A stretch of 64,000 nt of DNA from Mycolicibacterium psychrotolerans (GTDB lineage: Bacteria > Actinomycetota > Actinomycetes > Mycobacteriales > Mycobacteriaceae). Position numbers and translations under genes: made by a program. How positions within the stretch are numbered: the stretch's first letter is position 1; each line of letters begins with the position of its first letter. The notes beneath the pieces were generated by a model. The model searched no databases. It was given only the letters and a program-made list of their open reading frames with translations, and had not been told where the DNA came from. Positions 29,148-37,119 of this stretch are shown here, piece after piece. Location of the stretch: positions 930,001 through 994,000 of the forward strand of contig NZ_AP022574.1 in assembly GCF_010729305.1 (NCBI RefSeq), given 5' to 3'.

Positions 29148-29705
29148 TCAGCTGTGGCGCAGTGTCCAGATCCGTCCTCCCGGCTTCTCCGTCACGATCC
29201 AATCGGCCTGAGCCATCGGTCGATACGTCTGCATGTACTGCACCTCCTGGGCGGCCCAGCGCTCCCAGTGCGGCCGGTAGTTCTCCCCGTCCCGCTGCAG
29301 CGCTCGCCGTTTGCGCTCGTCGTCGGCGGTGTCCACCCAGATGCCGAGGTCGGCCAGGGCGCGGTTGGCCGCGGTCAGCGCGCCCACGCCCTCGACGATG
29401 AGCCGCTGTCGCGACTCGACCACATGCCGGTCCGCGGGGGCGTTCGTCGTCCAATCCCACCCACGCCATCGGCCGGCCCGGCCCATCGAGCGCGGCGCAA
29501 GCAACTCGGTGTGGATGTGGTCGACCGCCCACGCCAGGCCGTCCCAGCCCGGGTAGATGTCGTCGAGCCGGACCACCACGCTGGCGTCCCACACCCGGTG
29601 CAGCTCCTGGGCCAGGGTGGTCTTGCCCGAGCCGGACCGCCCGTCGATCAGGACGGTCCGGGCACCGCTGTCGGCCAGGCGCCGCGCGAGGTCAGCGACT
29701 TCCAA
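29148..29705 (-). CDS. P-loop kinase (uridine-kinase-like) at the end of the TPP-riboswitch operon
   Basis: A 185-residue P-loop protein. Walker A is VLIDGRSGSGKTTLAQEL (about residues 17-34), followed by VVRLDDIYPGWDGL. That DDxYxGWDGL placement is typical of uridine-kinase and cytidylate-kinase-like folds. RLIVEGVGAL is Walker B-like and DERKRRALQRDGENYRPHWERW a lid-type Arg-rich segment. It starts 14 bases inside the EcfT gene, so it is translated as part of the ECF transporter operon, whose leader is a TPP riboswitch. This places it in thiamine or thiamine-precursor salvage. Phosphorylation of the imported compound is a hypothesis, not something seen. Confidence 0.85.
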   Translation of the reverse strand: MEVADLARRLADSGARTVLIDGRSGSGKTTLAQELHRVWDASVVVRLDDIYPGWDGLAWAVDHIHTELLAPRSMGRAGRWRGWDWTTNAPADRHVVESRQRLIVEGVGALTAANRALADLGIWVDTADDERKRRALQRDGENYRPHWERWAAQEVQYMQTYRPMAQADWIVTEKPGGRIWTLRHS

Positions 29706-30474
29706 TGAAGTTCCAGTGGCCCGTGGCGACCGACGTCGTGATCGCCACCGCGACGATGACGAAACCCGAGGCGATCAAGGCGATCTCTCGCCGGCCGAAG
29801 GGGGACGGCCGTGCCCAGGTACGCGTGGGATGGGCGCCGAACCCGCGCGCCTCCATCGCCGTGGCGAGCATCGATCCGCGCCGCACCGCGAAGACCAGCA
29901 GCGCGAACGCCTGCCCCGCTGCCCGCCGGACGCGGGCATGGTCGGCGACACCGCGTGCGCGACGGGCGTATCCGAGGTAGCGCCAGTCCTGGCCGAGCAG
30001 CTCGGTCATGCGTACCCCGGCCAGCGCGCCGAGCACGAATCGGGCCGGTAGCCGCAGCACCTGCCCCAGACCGTCGGCAAGCTCGGTCGGATCGGTGTCG
30101 ATGAACAGGAACACCGCGGGCAGCGCGATCGCCAACACCCGCAGGAAGGTTGCCAGCGCCAGCGTGATGGAACCGTCGCTGACGGTGATGAGCAGGAAGT
30201 GCCAGTGCACGACGCCGCTGGGCTCCCCGTAGAGCACGATGGTCACCGCCGTCAGCGCGGCGGCGAACACCAGGATGGCGCCGCGGTTGCGCAAGGACCC
30301 CAACGGAACTCGCATCGCCGCGAGAAGAATCACCTCGAGGACCAGAGCGGTCGACGCCGACACCCAGTCAACACTGAGCACCAGGCCGACGGCGATGATG
30401 AACGCCGCCGACAGCTTCGCGACGGGATTGATCTGCGCGCCGGGAAGCGCCGGTGCGTCGACGACGGTGCTCAC
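29692..30474 (-). CDS. ykoC: ECF transporter transmembrane component EcfT (YkoC-like)
   Basis: A 260-residue membrane protein, the coupling subunit of an energy-coupling-factor vitamin importer. About five hydrophobic helices are present (INPVAKLSAAFIIAVGLVLS onward). The C-terminal half contains the Ala-Arg coupling signatures that contact the ATPases: RRARGVADHARVRRAAGQAF and SMLATAMEARGFGAHP, where ARG appears in both. The start is GTG at 30474, overlapping the stop of the ATPase gene (GTGA), and the kinase gene begins inside its 3' end. Substrate choice lies with the S component. The riboswitch upstream points to thiamine or its pyrimidine precursor. Confidence 0.9.
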   Translation of the reverse strand: MSTVVDAPALPGAQINPVAKLSAAFIIAVGLVLSVDWVSASTALVLEVILLAAMRVPLGSLRNRGAILVFAAALTAVTIVLYGEPSGVVHWHFLLITVSDGSITLALATFLRVLAIALPAVFLFIDTDPTELADGLGQVLRLPARFVLGALAGVRMTELLGQDWRYLGYARRARGVADHARVRRAAGQAFALLVFAVRRGSMLATAMEARGFGAHPTRTWARPSPFGRREIALIASGFVIVAVAITTSVATGHWNFIGSR

Positions 30475-31958
30475 CGCGGGACCGCCACGGCGTCCGACGC
30501 CGAGTGGTGCAGGTCGATGTGCTGATCGGCGAGCAGCGCGGCGAAGTCGGCGTCATGCGTGACGGCCACCACGGCGGTGCCCTGATCGGCGATGTCGGCG
30601 AGCAGACGCAGCAGTTCCTCCCACGTGATGCGATCCTGGCCGAAGGTGGGCTCGTCGAGGATGATCATGTCGGGCCGGGTCGCGAGCACCGTCGCCACCG
30701 AGAGCCGACGTTGTTCGCCGCCGGACAGGGTGTAGGGGTTGGCCTGTGCCAGATGTGTCAGGTGTAAGCGATCCAACAGCTCGTCGCACACAGCGGCGAC
30801 GGTCGCGCCGTCTCGTCTCAGCGCGCGGGGGCCGAGGGCGAGTTCGTCCCGCACGCTGCCGGTGAGGAACTGGTGCTCCGGGTTCTGGAAGACACTGCCG
30901 ATGCGAGTGAGCAACTCCCGCGACCGCCACCGCACCGGCTCGCGGCGATGCGCCGACGGTGCGAAGTCACGCTCCGCTTCCAAGCGCCCACCGCGCGGCG
31001 GCAGCAGCCCGCCGACGGTCAGCGCCAGTGCCGACTTGCCCGCCCCGTTCGGTCCGGTAACGACTGTCGTTGTGCCCCGGGCGATCTCGAAATCCAGACC
31101 CGCCGATGGCGGGCCCGACGGGTAGCCGACGGACAGGTCGGCGGCCCGCAGCAGAGGCGTGCCCGCCGCGCGGTCGCGGGTGAGCACCGGCAAGGCCAGC
31201 CCGGGTACCCACACGCCGGCGCGCCGCAGATCCTCGCGTTGCCGGTCGATGACATCGGCAGGTGCGCCGTCGGCCACGACCCGTCCGTCGCGGCCCAGCA
31301 CGATCACCCGGTCGACGACGGGAAGCCATACCGCGGTGCGGTGTTCGATGACGATCAGTGTCGAGCCGCTCTGCTCGACCGCGGATGCGACCGCGTCGCG
31401 GACCTCGCCGACACCGGCGGGGTCGAGGTTGGCGGTCGGCTCGTCGAGCAACAGCAGACCGGGATCCATCGCCAGGACGCCGGCCAGCGCGAGGCGCTGC
31501 TTCTGGCCGCCCGACAGGTGCGAGGTGTCGTGGTGCACCGGGAGTTCCAGGCCCACCGCGGCAAGCGCCCGTCGTGCCCGCGGCCAGATCTCCTCGCGCG
31601 GGACCGCGAAGTTCTCCATGCCGAAAGCCACATCGTCGCCGACGCGGGAGAGGATCACCTGCGCATCCGGGTTCTGCAGGACCATGCCGATACGGCTGCG
31701 GCGCTGCGCGGGCGCCACACCGTCGACCAGCAGGGCGCCCGACTCGTCGCCGTCCTCGTCGCTGTCGAGCAGACCGGCCAGCCCCTGCATCAGCGTCGAC
31801 TTGCCCGAGCCGCTGGCCCCGAGCAGCAGGACCCGCTCGCCGGGCTCGATGGTGAGGTCCAGCCCGCTCAGCGCCCACCGGGTGCGACCGGCGTGGCGCC
31901 AATGCCACTCCCTGGCGGCGACGGCGACGCCGCCGGACGGTCGGTGGGACGCGGTCAC
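30471..31958 (-). CDS. ykoD: ECF transporter ATPase, two fused ABC domains (YkoD-like)
   Basis: A 495-residue protein with two ABC ATPase domains. Domain 1: Walker [17 protein letters not shown]-loop VLQNPDAQVI, signature LSGGQKQRLAL, Walker B LLLLDEPTANLD, switch IEHR. Domain 2: VTGPNGAGKSALAL, VFQNPEHQFLTG, LSGGEQRRLSV, MIILDEPTFGQD, VTHD. The Q-loop NPDxQ/NPEHQ form is characteristic of ECF ATPases. In many bacteria EcfA1 and EcfA2 are separate, and fusion into one chain is the YkoD arrangement. The start is GTG at 31958, sharing bases with the stop of the S-component gene (GTGA). The open frame upstream of it is antisense shadow. Confidence 0.92.
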   Translation of the reverse strand: MTASHRPSGGVAVAAREWHWRHAGRTRWALSGLDLTIEPGERVLLLGASGSGKSTLMQGLAGLLDSDEDGDESGALLVDGVAPAQRRSRIGMVLQNPDAQVILSRVGDDVAFGMENFAVPREEIWPRARRALAAVGLELPVHHDTSHLSGGQKQRLALAGVLAMDPGLLLLDEPTANLDPAGVGEVRDAVASAVEQSGSTLIVIEHRTAVWLPVVDRVIVLGRDGRVVADGAPADVIDRQREDLRRAGVWVPGLALPVLTRDRAAGTPLLRAADLSVGYPSGPPSAGLDFEIARGTTTVVTGPNGAGKSALALTVGGLLPPRGGRLEAERDFAPSAHRREPVRWRSRELLTRIGSVFQNPEHQFLTGSVRDELALGPRALRRDGATVAAVCDELLDRLHLTHLAQANPYTLSGGEQRRLSVATVLATRPDMIILDEPTFGQDRITWEELLRLLADIADQGTAVVAVTHDADFAALLADQHIDLHHSASDAVAVPR

Positions 31959-32566
31959 GACCGGGCGTCGGCGGGCGCGACGACCCGGCCCGACGCGAAG
32001 CGGGACAGTGCCCCGGTCTTGGCCAGACCCCGCACCGCGTACCACGACAGAGCGCCCGCGACGACCGCACCGGACGCGATACCGGAGACGACGTAGATGG
32101 CCGAGAAGGTCGCGCTCGAGCCGGGATACCACAGGATCAGATCGTTGATCCCCATCGCCAGGCCTGCGGCGGCTCCGGCCAGCACGGCGACCGGCAGACC
32201 CCACCGCCGGTACAGGAACGCGGCGAAGATCACCTCGGCCGCCAGGCCCTGCACCAGCCCCGACTCGATGGTGAGCACGCCCCACTGGTTGCCGACCAGC
32301 GCCGACACCACGGCGGCGACCAGTTCGCCGTAGAGCGCCGCCCCCGGTTTCCGGATCACCAGGGCGGTGAGAACACCGGCGAACAGCCAGCCTCCGCCGA
32401 CCAGGCCTTGGAGGCCGGGCAGCGCTGCGCTCAGTGGTGCGCCGATCGGGTTTGACGCGATGTTCCACAGGACGAACACCAGCCCGGCGGCGACGGCGAG
32501 CACGCTGGCGACCACGATGTCGACCACGCGCCACCGGTACACCGGACGAACGGATTGCGAACTCAT
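31955..32566 (-). CDS. ykoE: ECF transporter substrate-binding S component, YkoE family
   Basis: A 203-residue membrane protein with about five to six helices: VDIVVASVLAVAAGLVFVLW, GPLGAALPGLQGLVGGGWLF-like, LTALVIRKPGAALYGELVAA, VSALVGNQWGVLTIESGLVQ, AGLAMGINDLILWY. This pattern is the YkoE family, linked to uptake of the thiamine pyrimidine precursor (HMP) or thiamine. The ATG at 32566 lies 6 bases after GGGAG, which is itself the 3' end of the TPP riboswitch, so translation initiation is the controlled step. It is the first gene of ykoE-ykoD-ykoC-kinase, all four overlapping. Confidence 0.92.
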   Translation of the reverse strand: MSSQSVRPVYRWRVVDIVVASVLAVAAGLVFVLWNIASNPIGAPLSAALPGLQGLVGGGWLFAGVLTALVIRKPGAALYGELVAAVVSALVGNQWGVLTIESGLVQGLAAEVIFAAFLYRRWGLPVAVLAGAAAGLAMGINDLILWYPGSSATFSAIYVVSGIASGAVVAGALSWYAVRGLAKTGALSRFASGRVVAPADARS

Positions 32567-32570
32567 CTTC

Positions 32571-32660
32571 ACTCCCTACGCCGGCATTACCCGGTCAGGT
32601 TCTACGGTCGACGGCCCGTTGCCGTCCTCTCAGCGCACGTGCGGGTGCGCTCCCGTGTGG
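32571..32660 (-). promoter_or_regulatory. TPP riboswitch (THI element)
   Basis: On the minus strand the leader carries all conserved TPP-aptamer strings in order: GGGAGC (32655-32650), GCTGAGAGG (32634-32626, the pyrimidine-binding J3/2 region), then GACCGTAGAACCTGACCGGG and TAATGCCGGCGTAGGGAG (about 32611-32573). The CTGAGA and ACCTGA boxes are exact. No rho-independent terminator stem follows. Instead the terminal GGGAG serves as the Shine-Dalgarno of ykoE. Ligand binding should therefore hide the ribosome-binding site and switch the operon off when thiamine pyrophosphate is plentiful. Confidence 0.97.
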
Positions 32661-32714
32661 TCAGGAATCCGACGGTAGTCCAGCAGGGCGGGTGTTGCCA
32701 ACCAATTCGCGAAA

Positions 32715-32734
32715 GCGCATGCGCAAGCGCTTGC
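32715..32734. promoter_or_regulatory. probable LacI-type operator of the sugar operon
   Basis: Two abutting perfect palindromes, GCGCATGCGC (32715-32724) and GCAAGCGCTTGC (32723-32734), lie 65-84 bases before the solute-binding-protein gene. A central CG flanked by AAGC/GCTT is the usual look of LacI-family operators. The LacI gene closes the same operon, so autorepression is expected. Confidence 0.65.
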
Positions 32735-32798
32735 CTGGCCTCTAGGCTCCTGCACAGCCGCGGCGCGGACGGCGTCGCCCGGGGACAAAGGAGTCCAC

Positions 32799-33809
32799 AT
32801 GGTCGGAAAACGCAACCGGTCCACGCTCGCGGTCGGGGCAGTCCTGATGGCCGGCTCGATGGTTCTCGGTCTGACCGGGTGCGGCGGATCGGGCTCGGAC
32901 GAGGTCAAGGTCGGGCTGATCACCAAGACCGATTCGAACCCGTACTTCGTGAAGCTGCGCGAGGCCGCCCAGGCCCAGGCCGACAAGGACGGCGCACAGT
33001 TGGTGGCGCTCGCAGGTGCTTTCGACGGCGACAACGAGGGTCAGGTCACCGCGATCGAGAACATGGTCGGCCAGGGCGTCAAGGGCATCCTCATCACGCC
33101 GAACTCGTCCACCGGCGTGCTCGACGCCATCAAGAAGGCGCGCGACGCAGGAGTCGTCGTCATCGCCCTCGACACCGCGACCGACCCGGAGGACGCGGTC
33201 GACGCCACCTACGCCACCGACAACAAGGCGGCGGGCGTCAGCCAGGGCAAGTGGGTCCGCGCGGCCATCGGCAACGCCGCACCCCAGGTGGTGATGCTGG
33301 ACGGCACCCCGGGCGGCACCGTCGACACGTTCAGGCACGACGGATTCCTCGAAGGCTTCGGCATCACCAACGGCTCGCCGGAGATCGTCGCCCAGGAGAA
33401 CACCAACGGCGACCAGACCAAGGCGCAGACCGCGATGGAGAACATCCTGCAGCGCGCGCCGCAGATCAACGCGCTCTACACCATCAACGAGCCGGCCGCC
33501 GCCGGCGCCTATCAGGCGATCCAGTCCGCCAATCGCGCCGGGCAGATCACCATCGGCTCGATCGACGGCAGCTGCACGGGCGTCGCGGACGTCAAGGCAG
33601 GCAAGATCGGCGCCACGGTGATGCAGTTCCCCGCCAAGATGGCCGAGCTGGGGGTGCAGGCCGTCGTCAAGTTCGCCAAGGACGGCACCAAGCCCAGCGG
33701 ATTCAACGACACCGGCTCCGAGCTCATCACGGACAAGCCCGTCCCCGGCCTCCCGTCGAAAGACACCGCCTGGGGCGAACAGAACTGCTGGGGCAAAGCC
33801 GGGTCATGA
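32799..33809 (+). CDS. frcB: sugar ABC transporter substrate-binding lipoprotein (FrcB-like)
   Basis: A 336-residue periplasmic-binding protein of the ribose/fructose type. The signal peptide ends in a lipobox (VLGLTGC, Cys about 28), so it is membrane-anchored. The mature part starts VKVGLITKTDSNPYFVKLRE, followed by FDGDNEGQVTAIENMVGQGV, ILITPNSSTGVLDAIKKARD and VIALDTATDPEDAVDATYAT. These segments resemble FrcB of the rhizobial fructose system more than RbsB. The sugar is therefore probably fructose or a related hexose, but this is inferred. Its TGA overlaps the permease ATG (ATGA). Confidence 0.88.
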   Translation: MVGKRNRSTLAVGAVLMAGSMVLGLTGCGGSGSDEVKVGLITKTDSNPYFVKLREAAQAQADKDGAQLVALAGAFDGDNEGQVTAIENMVGQGVKGILITPNSSTGVLDAIKKARDAGVVVIALDTATDPEDAVDATYATDNKAAGVSQGKWVRAAIGNAAPQVVMLDGTPGGTVDTFRHDGFLEGFGITNGSPEIVAQENTNGDQTKAQTAMENILQRAPQINALYTINEPAAAGAYQAIQSANRAGQITIGSIDGSCTGVADVKAGKIGATVMQFPAKMAELGVQAVVKFAKDGTKPSGFNDTGSELITDKPVPGLPSKDTAWGEQNCWGKAGS

Positions 33810-34801
33810 CCACCGGCGCGCCCGCACAGGCGAAGCCGTCGCTGTCGAGCCGGTTCACCGCGGAGAGTCTGCTGCGTGAACCGTTGCTCGGCCCACTGGT
33901 GGCACTCGTCATCGCGATCATCATCTTCAGCGCGGTCTCGGATTCGTTCCTCGAACCCCAGAACGTCTCGCTGATCCTGCAACAGTCCGTGGTCGTCGGC
34001 ATCCTGGCCGTGGGCCAGACGCTGATCATCCTGACCTCCGGGATCGACCTGTCGATCGGGGCGGTGGCCGTCTTCGGCACCATCGTGATGGCCCAGAGTG
34101 CCGGCGCAGGGGGACCCGTTGTGGCGCTGGGCTCGACGCTGCTGGTGTGCGTGGTCTTCGGCGCGATCAACGGCGGACTGGTCACCATGTTGCGACTGCC
34201 CCCGTTCATCGTCACGCTGGGCACGTTCACCGCGATCCAGGCGGCGACCCGGCTGCTCGCCGGGTCCGAGACCTACCGCGTGGAACCGGGGCTGCTGACG
34301 TTCCTCGGCACGTCCTTCCGCATCGGGTCGTTCTCGACGACGTTCGGCGTGGTCGCGATGCTGCTGGTCTACCTGGTGACGTGGTACGCGTTGTCCCAAA
34401 CTGCTTGGGGCAGACATATTTACGCTGTCGGCGGCAACCCGCAGGCCTCAGACCTGTCGGGGATCAAGTCGGGCCGGGTGCTGCTGTCGGTGTACATCAC
34501 CACAGGGGTGATCGCCGCGATCGCGGCGTGGGCCGCCCTCGGCCGCATCCCGAATGCCGACCCGAACGCCTACCAGAACGCCAATCTCGAGACGATCACC
34601 GCGGTGGTCATCGGTGGGACGAGTCTGTTCGGTGGCCGGGGCGGTGTCGGCGGCACCCTGGTGGGAACGCTGATCGTCGGCGTACTGCGCAACGGCCTCA
34701 CCCAGGCCGGGGTCGACAACCTCTACCAGAACATCGCCACCGGAATCCTGGTGATCGTGGCGGTGGCCGTGGACCAGTTCACCCGCAGGAGATCACGATG
34801 A
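33806..34801 (+). CDS. frcC: sugar ABC transporter permease (FrcC-like)
   Basis: A 331-residue inner-membrane permease of the BPD_transp_2 family. Typical strings are GQTLIILTSGIDLSIGAV, PPFIVTLGTFTAIQ, WGRHIYAVGGNPQASDLSGI (the EAA-like loop region contacting the ATPase), and VVIGGTSLFGGRGGVGGTLV. About nine to ten helices are predicted by eye. The ATG at 33806 overlaps the stop of the binding-protein gene, and the gene's own stop overlaps the ATPase start (ATGA). The longer upstream open frame is an Arg/Gly-rich shadow of the binding-protein gene. Confidence 0.92.
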   Translation: MTTGAPAQAKPSLSSRFTAESLLREPLLGPLVALVIAIIIFSAVSDSFLEPQNVSLILQQSVVVGILAVGQTLIILTSGIDLSIGAVAVFGTIVMAQSAGAGGPVVALGSTLLVCVVFGAINGGLVTMLRLPPFIVTLGTFTAIQAATRLLAGSETYRVEPGLLTFLGTSFRIGSFSTTFGVVAMLLVYLVTWYALSQTAWGRHIYAVGGNPQASDLSGIKSGRVLLSVYITTGVIAAIAAWAALGRIPNADPNAYQNANLETITAVVIGGTSLFGGRGGVGGTLVGTLIVGVLRNGLTQAGVDNLYQNIATGILVIVAVAVDQFTRRRSR

Positions 34802-35580
34802 GCGCCGCCCCTGTTCTCGAAGCGCGTGGGCTCGTCAAGAAGTACGGCAACGTGACGGCGATCAACGGCGCCGACTTCGAGCTCCGCGCCGGCGAGGTGC
34901 TCGCGGTCATCGGCGACAACGGAGCCGGGAAGAGCAGCCTGATCAAAGCCCTTGCCGGCGCGGTCATTCCGGACGCGGGCCAGATCCTGATGAACGGCGC
35001 CGCGATGGCGTTCAAGAACACCCGGGACGCCAGAGCTGCCGGGATCGAGACGGTGTATCAGGACCTTGCGGTGGTGCCGGCGCTCGACATCGCGTCGAAT
35101 CTGTACCTCGGACGCGAAGTGCGGCGGAAAGGGTTCGCAGGCAGCATCTTCCGTCGACTGGACATGCCCCGGATGCGGCAGGACGCCGCACAGCACCTCG
35201 CTGATCTGAAGATCGGCATCAAGAACGTCAACCAGACGGTGGAGACGCTGTCGGGTGGACAGCGCCAGGGTGTCGCGGTGGCACGCGCGGCGGCGTTCGG
35301 CCGCGGCGTGATCATCATGGACGAACCGACCGCTGCCCTGGGGGTCCGAGAGTCGGGACAGGTCATCGACCTGATCAAATCGATTCGCGCACGCGGAATC
35401 CCGGTCGTGCTGATCAGCCACGACATGCCGCACGTGTTCGAGGTGGCCGACCGTATCCACATCCACCGGCTCGGCCAGCGCGCCGGTGTCGTCGATCCGA
35501 AGAAGCGCTCGATGTCCGAGGTGGTAGCGCTCATGACCGGTGCGGAGGAGCCGACCGATGAGGAACGCGCCGGGCTCTGA
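34798..35580 (+). CDS. frcA: sugar ABC transporter ATP-binding protein (FrcA-like, single domain)
   Basis: A 260-residue ABC ATPase with one nucleotide-binding domain: Walker A VIGDNGAGKSSLIKA, Q-loop VYQDLAVVPALDI, signature TLSGGQRQGVAVARA, Walker B VIIMDEPTAALGV, switch His in LISHDMPHVFEVADRI. Ribose-type RbsA proteins have two fused domains of about 500 residues. A single-domain ATPase is the FrcA arrangement and supports the fructose-type assignment. The ATG at 34798 overlaps the permease stop. The kinase gene starts 23 bases before its end. Confidence 0.92.
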   Translation: MSAAPVLEARGLVKKYGNVTAINGADFELRAGEVLAVIGDNGAGKSSLIKALAGAVIPDAGQILMNGAAMAFKNTRDARAAGIETVYQDLAVVPALDIASNLYLGREVRRKGFAGSIFRRLDMPRMRQDAAQHLADLKIGIKNVNQTVETLSGGQRQGVAVARAAAFGRGVIIMDEPTAALGVRESGQVIDLIKSIRARGIPVVLISHDMPHVFEVADRIHIHRLGQRAGVVDPKKRSMSEVVALMTGAEEPTDEERAGL

Positions 35581-36472
35581 GAAACGACCGATCGGTGTCT
35601 TCGTCGGATTGGCGACGCTCGACGTGATCCACCGCATCGCCGAACCCCCCGCGGTGAATCAGAAGATCACCTCGACGGCGCAATTCGTTTCCGCAGGCGG
35701 GCCGGCCGCGAACGCGGCGGTCACGTTCGCCGCCCTCGGCGGAGCGGCGACGCTGGTGACGGCGCTCGGTGACGAGCCGGTCGCCGAGCTGATCCGGACC
35801 GACCTGACGACACACGGTGTGGAAGTGGTCGATGCCGCGCAGGGCGCCATCCGCCCGGTGCCGGTGTCGTCCGTGTCGGTGGTCGAGTCCACCGGGGATC
35901 GCTCCGTGGTGTCCCTCGACGCGGTCGGCTCGGACGCCGCGCCACCGGCGGACCTCGAGGATGTCGTCGAAGGAGCCGACGTGCTGCTCGTCGACGGTCA
36001 CCACCCGGTGATCGCCGCTGCCGCCGTCCGCCACGCCGCGACCCGGGCTGTCCCTGTGGTCGTCGACGCAGGCCGATGGAAACCGGTGATGAACGACCTC
36101 ATCGGGTACTCGACGGACATGGTGTGCTCCAACGACTTCCGGATGCCGGACACCGACGGCCCGCGGTCGACGGCCACCGCACTCGTCAGCAGCGGTGTCC
36201 GCACCGTGGTCACCACCCACGGCGCCGATCCAGTCGATTGGTGGTCCGGCGGACAGTCCGGATCCGTCGCGGTGCCGGCGGTGAGAGCGGTCGACACCCT
36301 CGGTGCCGGCGACGTCTTCCACGGCGCCTACTGCTTCTATTCCGAGCGGATCGGCGTGGTCGAGCGCATCGAACGTTCGGCTCGAGTGGCGGCGCTGCGA
36401 TGCTCGATCGTCGGGCCGCGGGCATGGCTGCGGGAACTCCCCACCCTACGGACCGGGACGGGTGGCCGATGA
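35558..36472 (+). CDS. PfkB-family carbohydrate kinase
   Basis: A 304-residue sugar kinase of the ribokinase/PfkB family. The N-terminus IGVFVGLATLDVIHRIAEPP is followed by FVSAGGPAANAAVTFAALGG, the first family signature. The C-terminal signature VRAVDTLGAGDVFHGAYCFY contains the GAGD anion hole and catalytic Asp. By position it probably phosphorylates the sugar imported by the upstream transporter. ATG at 35558 follows a GGAGG and overlaps the frcA 3' end by 23 bases. The stop overlaps the start of the next kinase (ATGA). Confidence 0.9.
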   Translation: MRNAPGSEKRPIGVFVGLATLDVIHRIAEPPAVNQKITSTAQFVSAGGPAANAAVTFAALGGAATLVTALGDEPVAELIRTDLTTHGVEVVDAAQGAIRPVPVSSVSVVESTGDRSVVSLDAVGSDAAPPADLEDVVEGADVLLVDGHHPVIAAAAVRHAATRAVPVVVDAGRWKPVMNDLIGYSTDMVCSNDFRMPDTDGPRSTATALVSSGVRTVVTTHGADPVDWWSGGQSGSVAVPAVRAVDTLGAGDVFHGAYCFYSERIGVVERIERSARVAALRCSIVGPRAWLRELPTLRTGTGGR

Positions 36473-37119
36473 GCATCGACAGCGATGCCCAGGACGCCAC
36501 GCTCGATCAGCTGGTCGAGTGGGCCGGTGCGCTCGTGGTGCCCGGGCAGCGACGGATCCTCGGTCTCACCGGCGCGCCGGGAGCCGGGAAGTCCACCGTC
36601 GCCGAACAACTGGTGGGCGCTCTGGGGCCGGACGCGGCCGTGCTGGTCCCCATGGACGGCTTCCACCTGGCCAATGAGGTGTTGATCGACCTGGGGCGGC
36701 GGGACCGCAAGGGCGCCCACGACACGTTCGACGACGATGGGTATGCGCGGTTGCTCGCCACGCTGCGGGCACAAGGCCCCGACGACCCGGTCGTGTACGC
36801 GCCGCGGTTCCGCCGCGAGATCGAGGAGCCGGTCGGTTCGTCGATCCCGGTTCGGCCGACGACGCCGCTGGTGGTCACCGAGGGCAACTACCTGCTGCTG
36901 GAATCCGACGGGTGGCCCGCAGCGCGGTCCTGCCTCGACGAGGTGTGGTTCCTGGTGCCCGACACCGACGTCCGCCATCAGCGGCTGGTGCGCCGCCACG
37001 AGTCCTACGGCAAATCGCCGGAGGACGCGAAGCGGTGGGCGCTCGGGTCCGACGAGCGCAACGCGCGACTGATCGAGTCGACCGCGGCTCGCGCCGACCG
37101 GATCCTGCGGCTGCCATGA
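36469..37119 (+). CDS. P-loop nucleoside/sugar kinase (FrcK/CoaA-like)
   Basis: A 216-residue P-loop kinase of the panK/uridine-kinase superfamily. Walker A is ILGLTGAPGAGKSTVAEQLV (about 30-49), followed by VLVPMDGFHLANEVLIDLGR, in which DGFH is the substrate-side motif. KGAHDTFDDDGYARLL, VYAPRFRREIEEPV, VVTEGNYLLLESDGW and VRHQRLVRRHESYGKSPEDA (lid) follow. Homologues sit in rhizobial fructose operons as FrcK. Two kinases of different folds in one sugar operon are notable: they may act in sequence or on different sugars. It overlaps both neighbours by 4 bases. Confidence 0.88.
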   Translation: MSIDSDAQDATLDQLVEWAGALVVPGQRRILGLTGAPGAGKSTVAEQLVGALGPDAAVLVPMDGFHLANEVLIDLGRRDRKGAHDTFDDDGYARLLATLRAQGPDDPVVYAPRFRREIEEPVGSSIPVRPTTPLVVTEGNYLLLESDGWPAARSCLDEVWFLVPDTDVRHQRLVRRHESYGKSPEDAKRWALGSDERNARLIESTAARADRILRLP

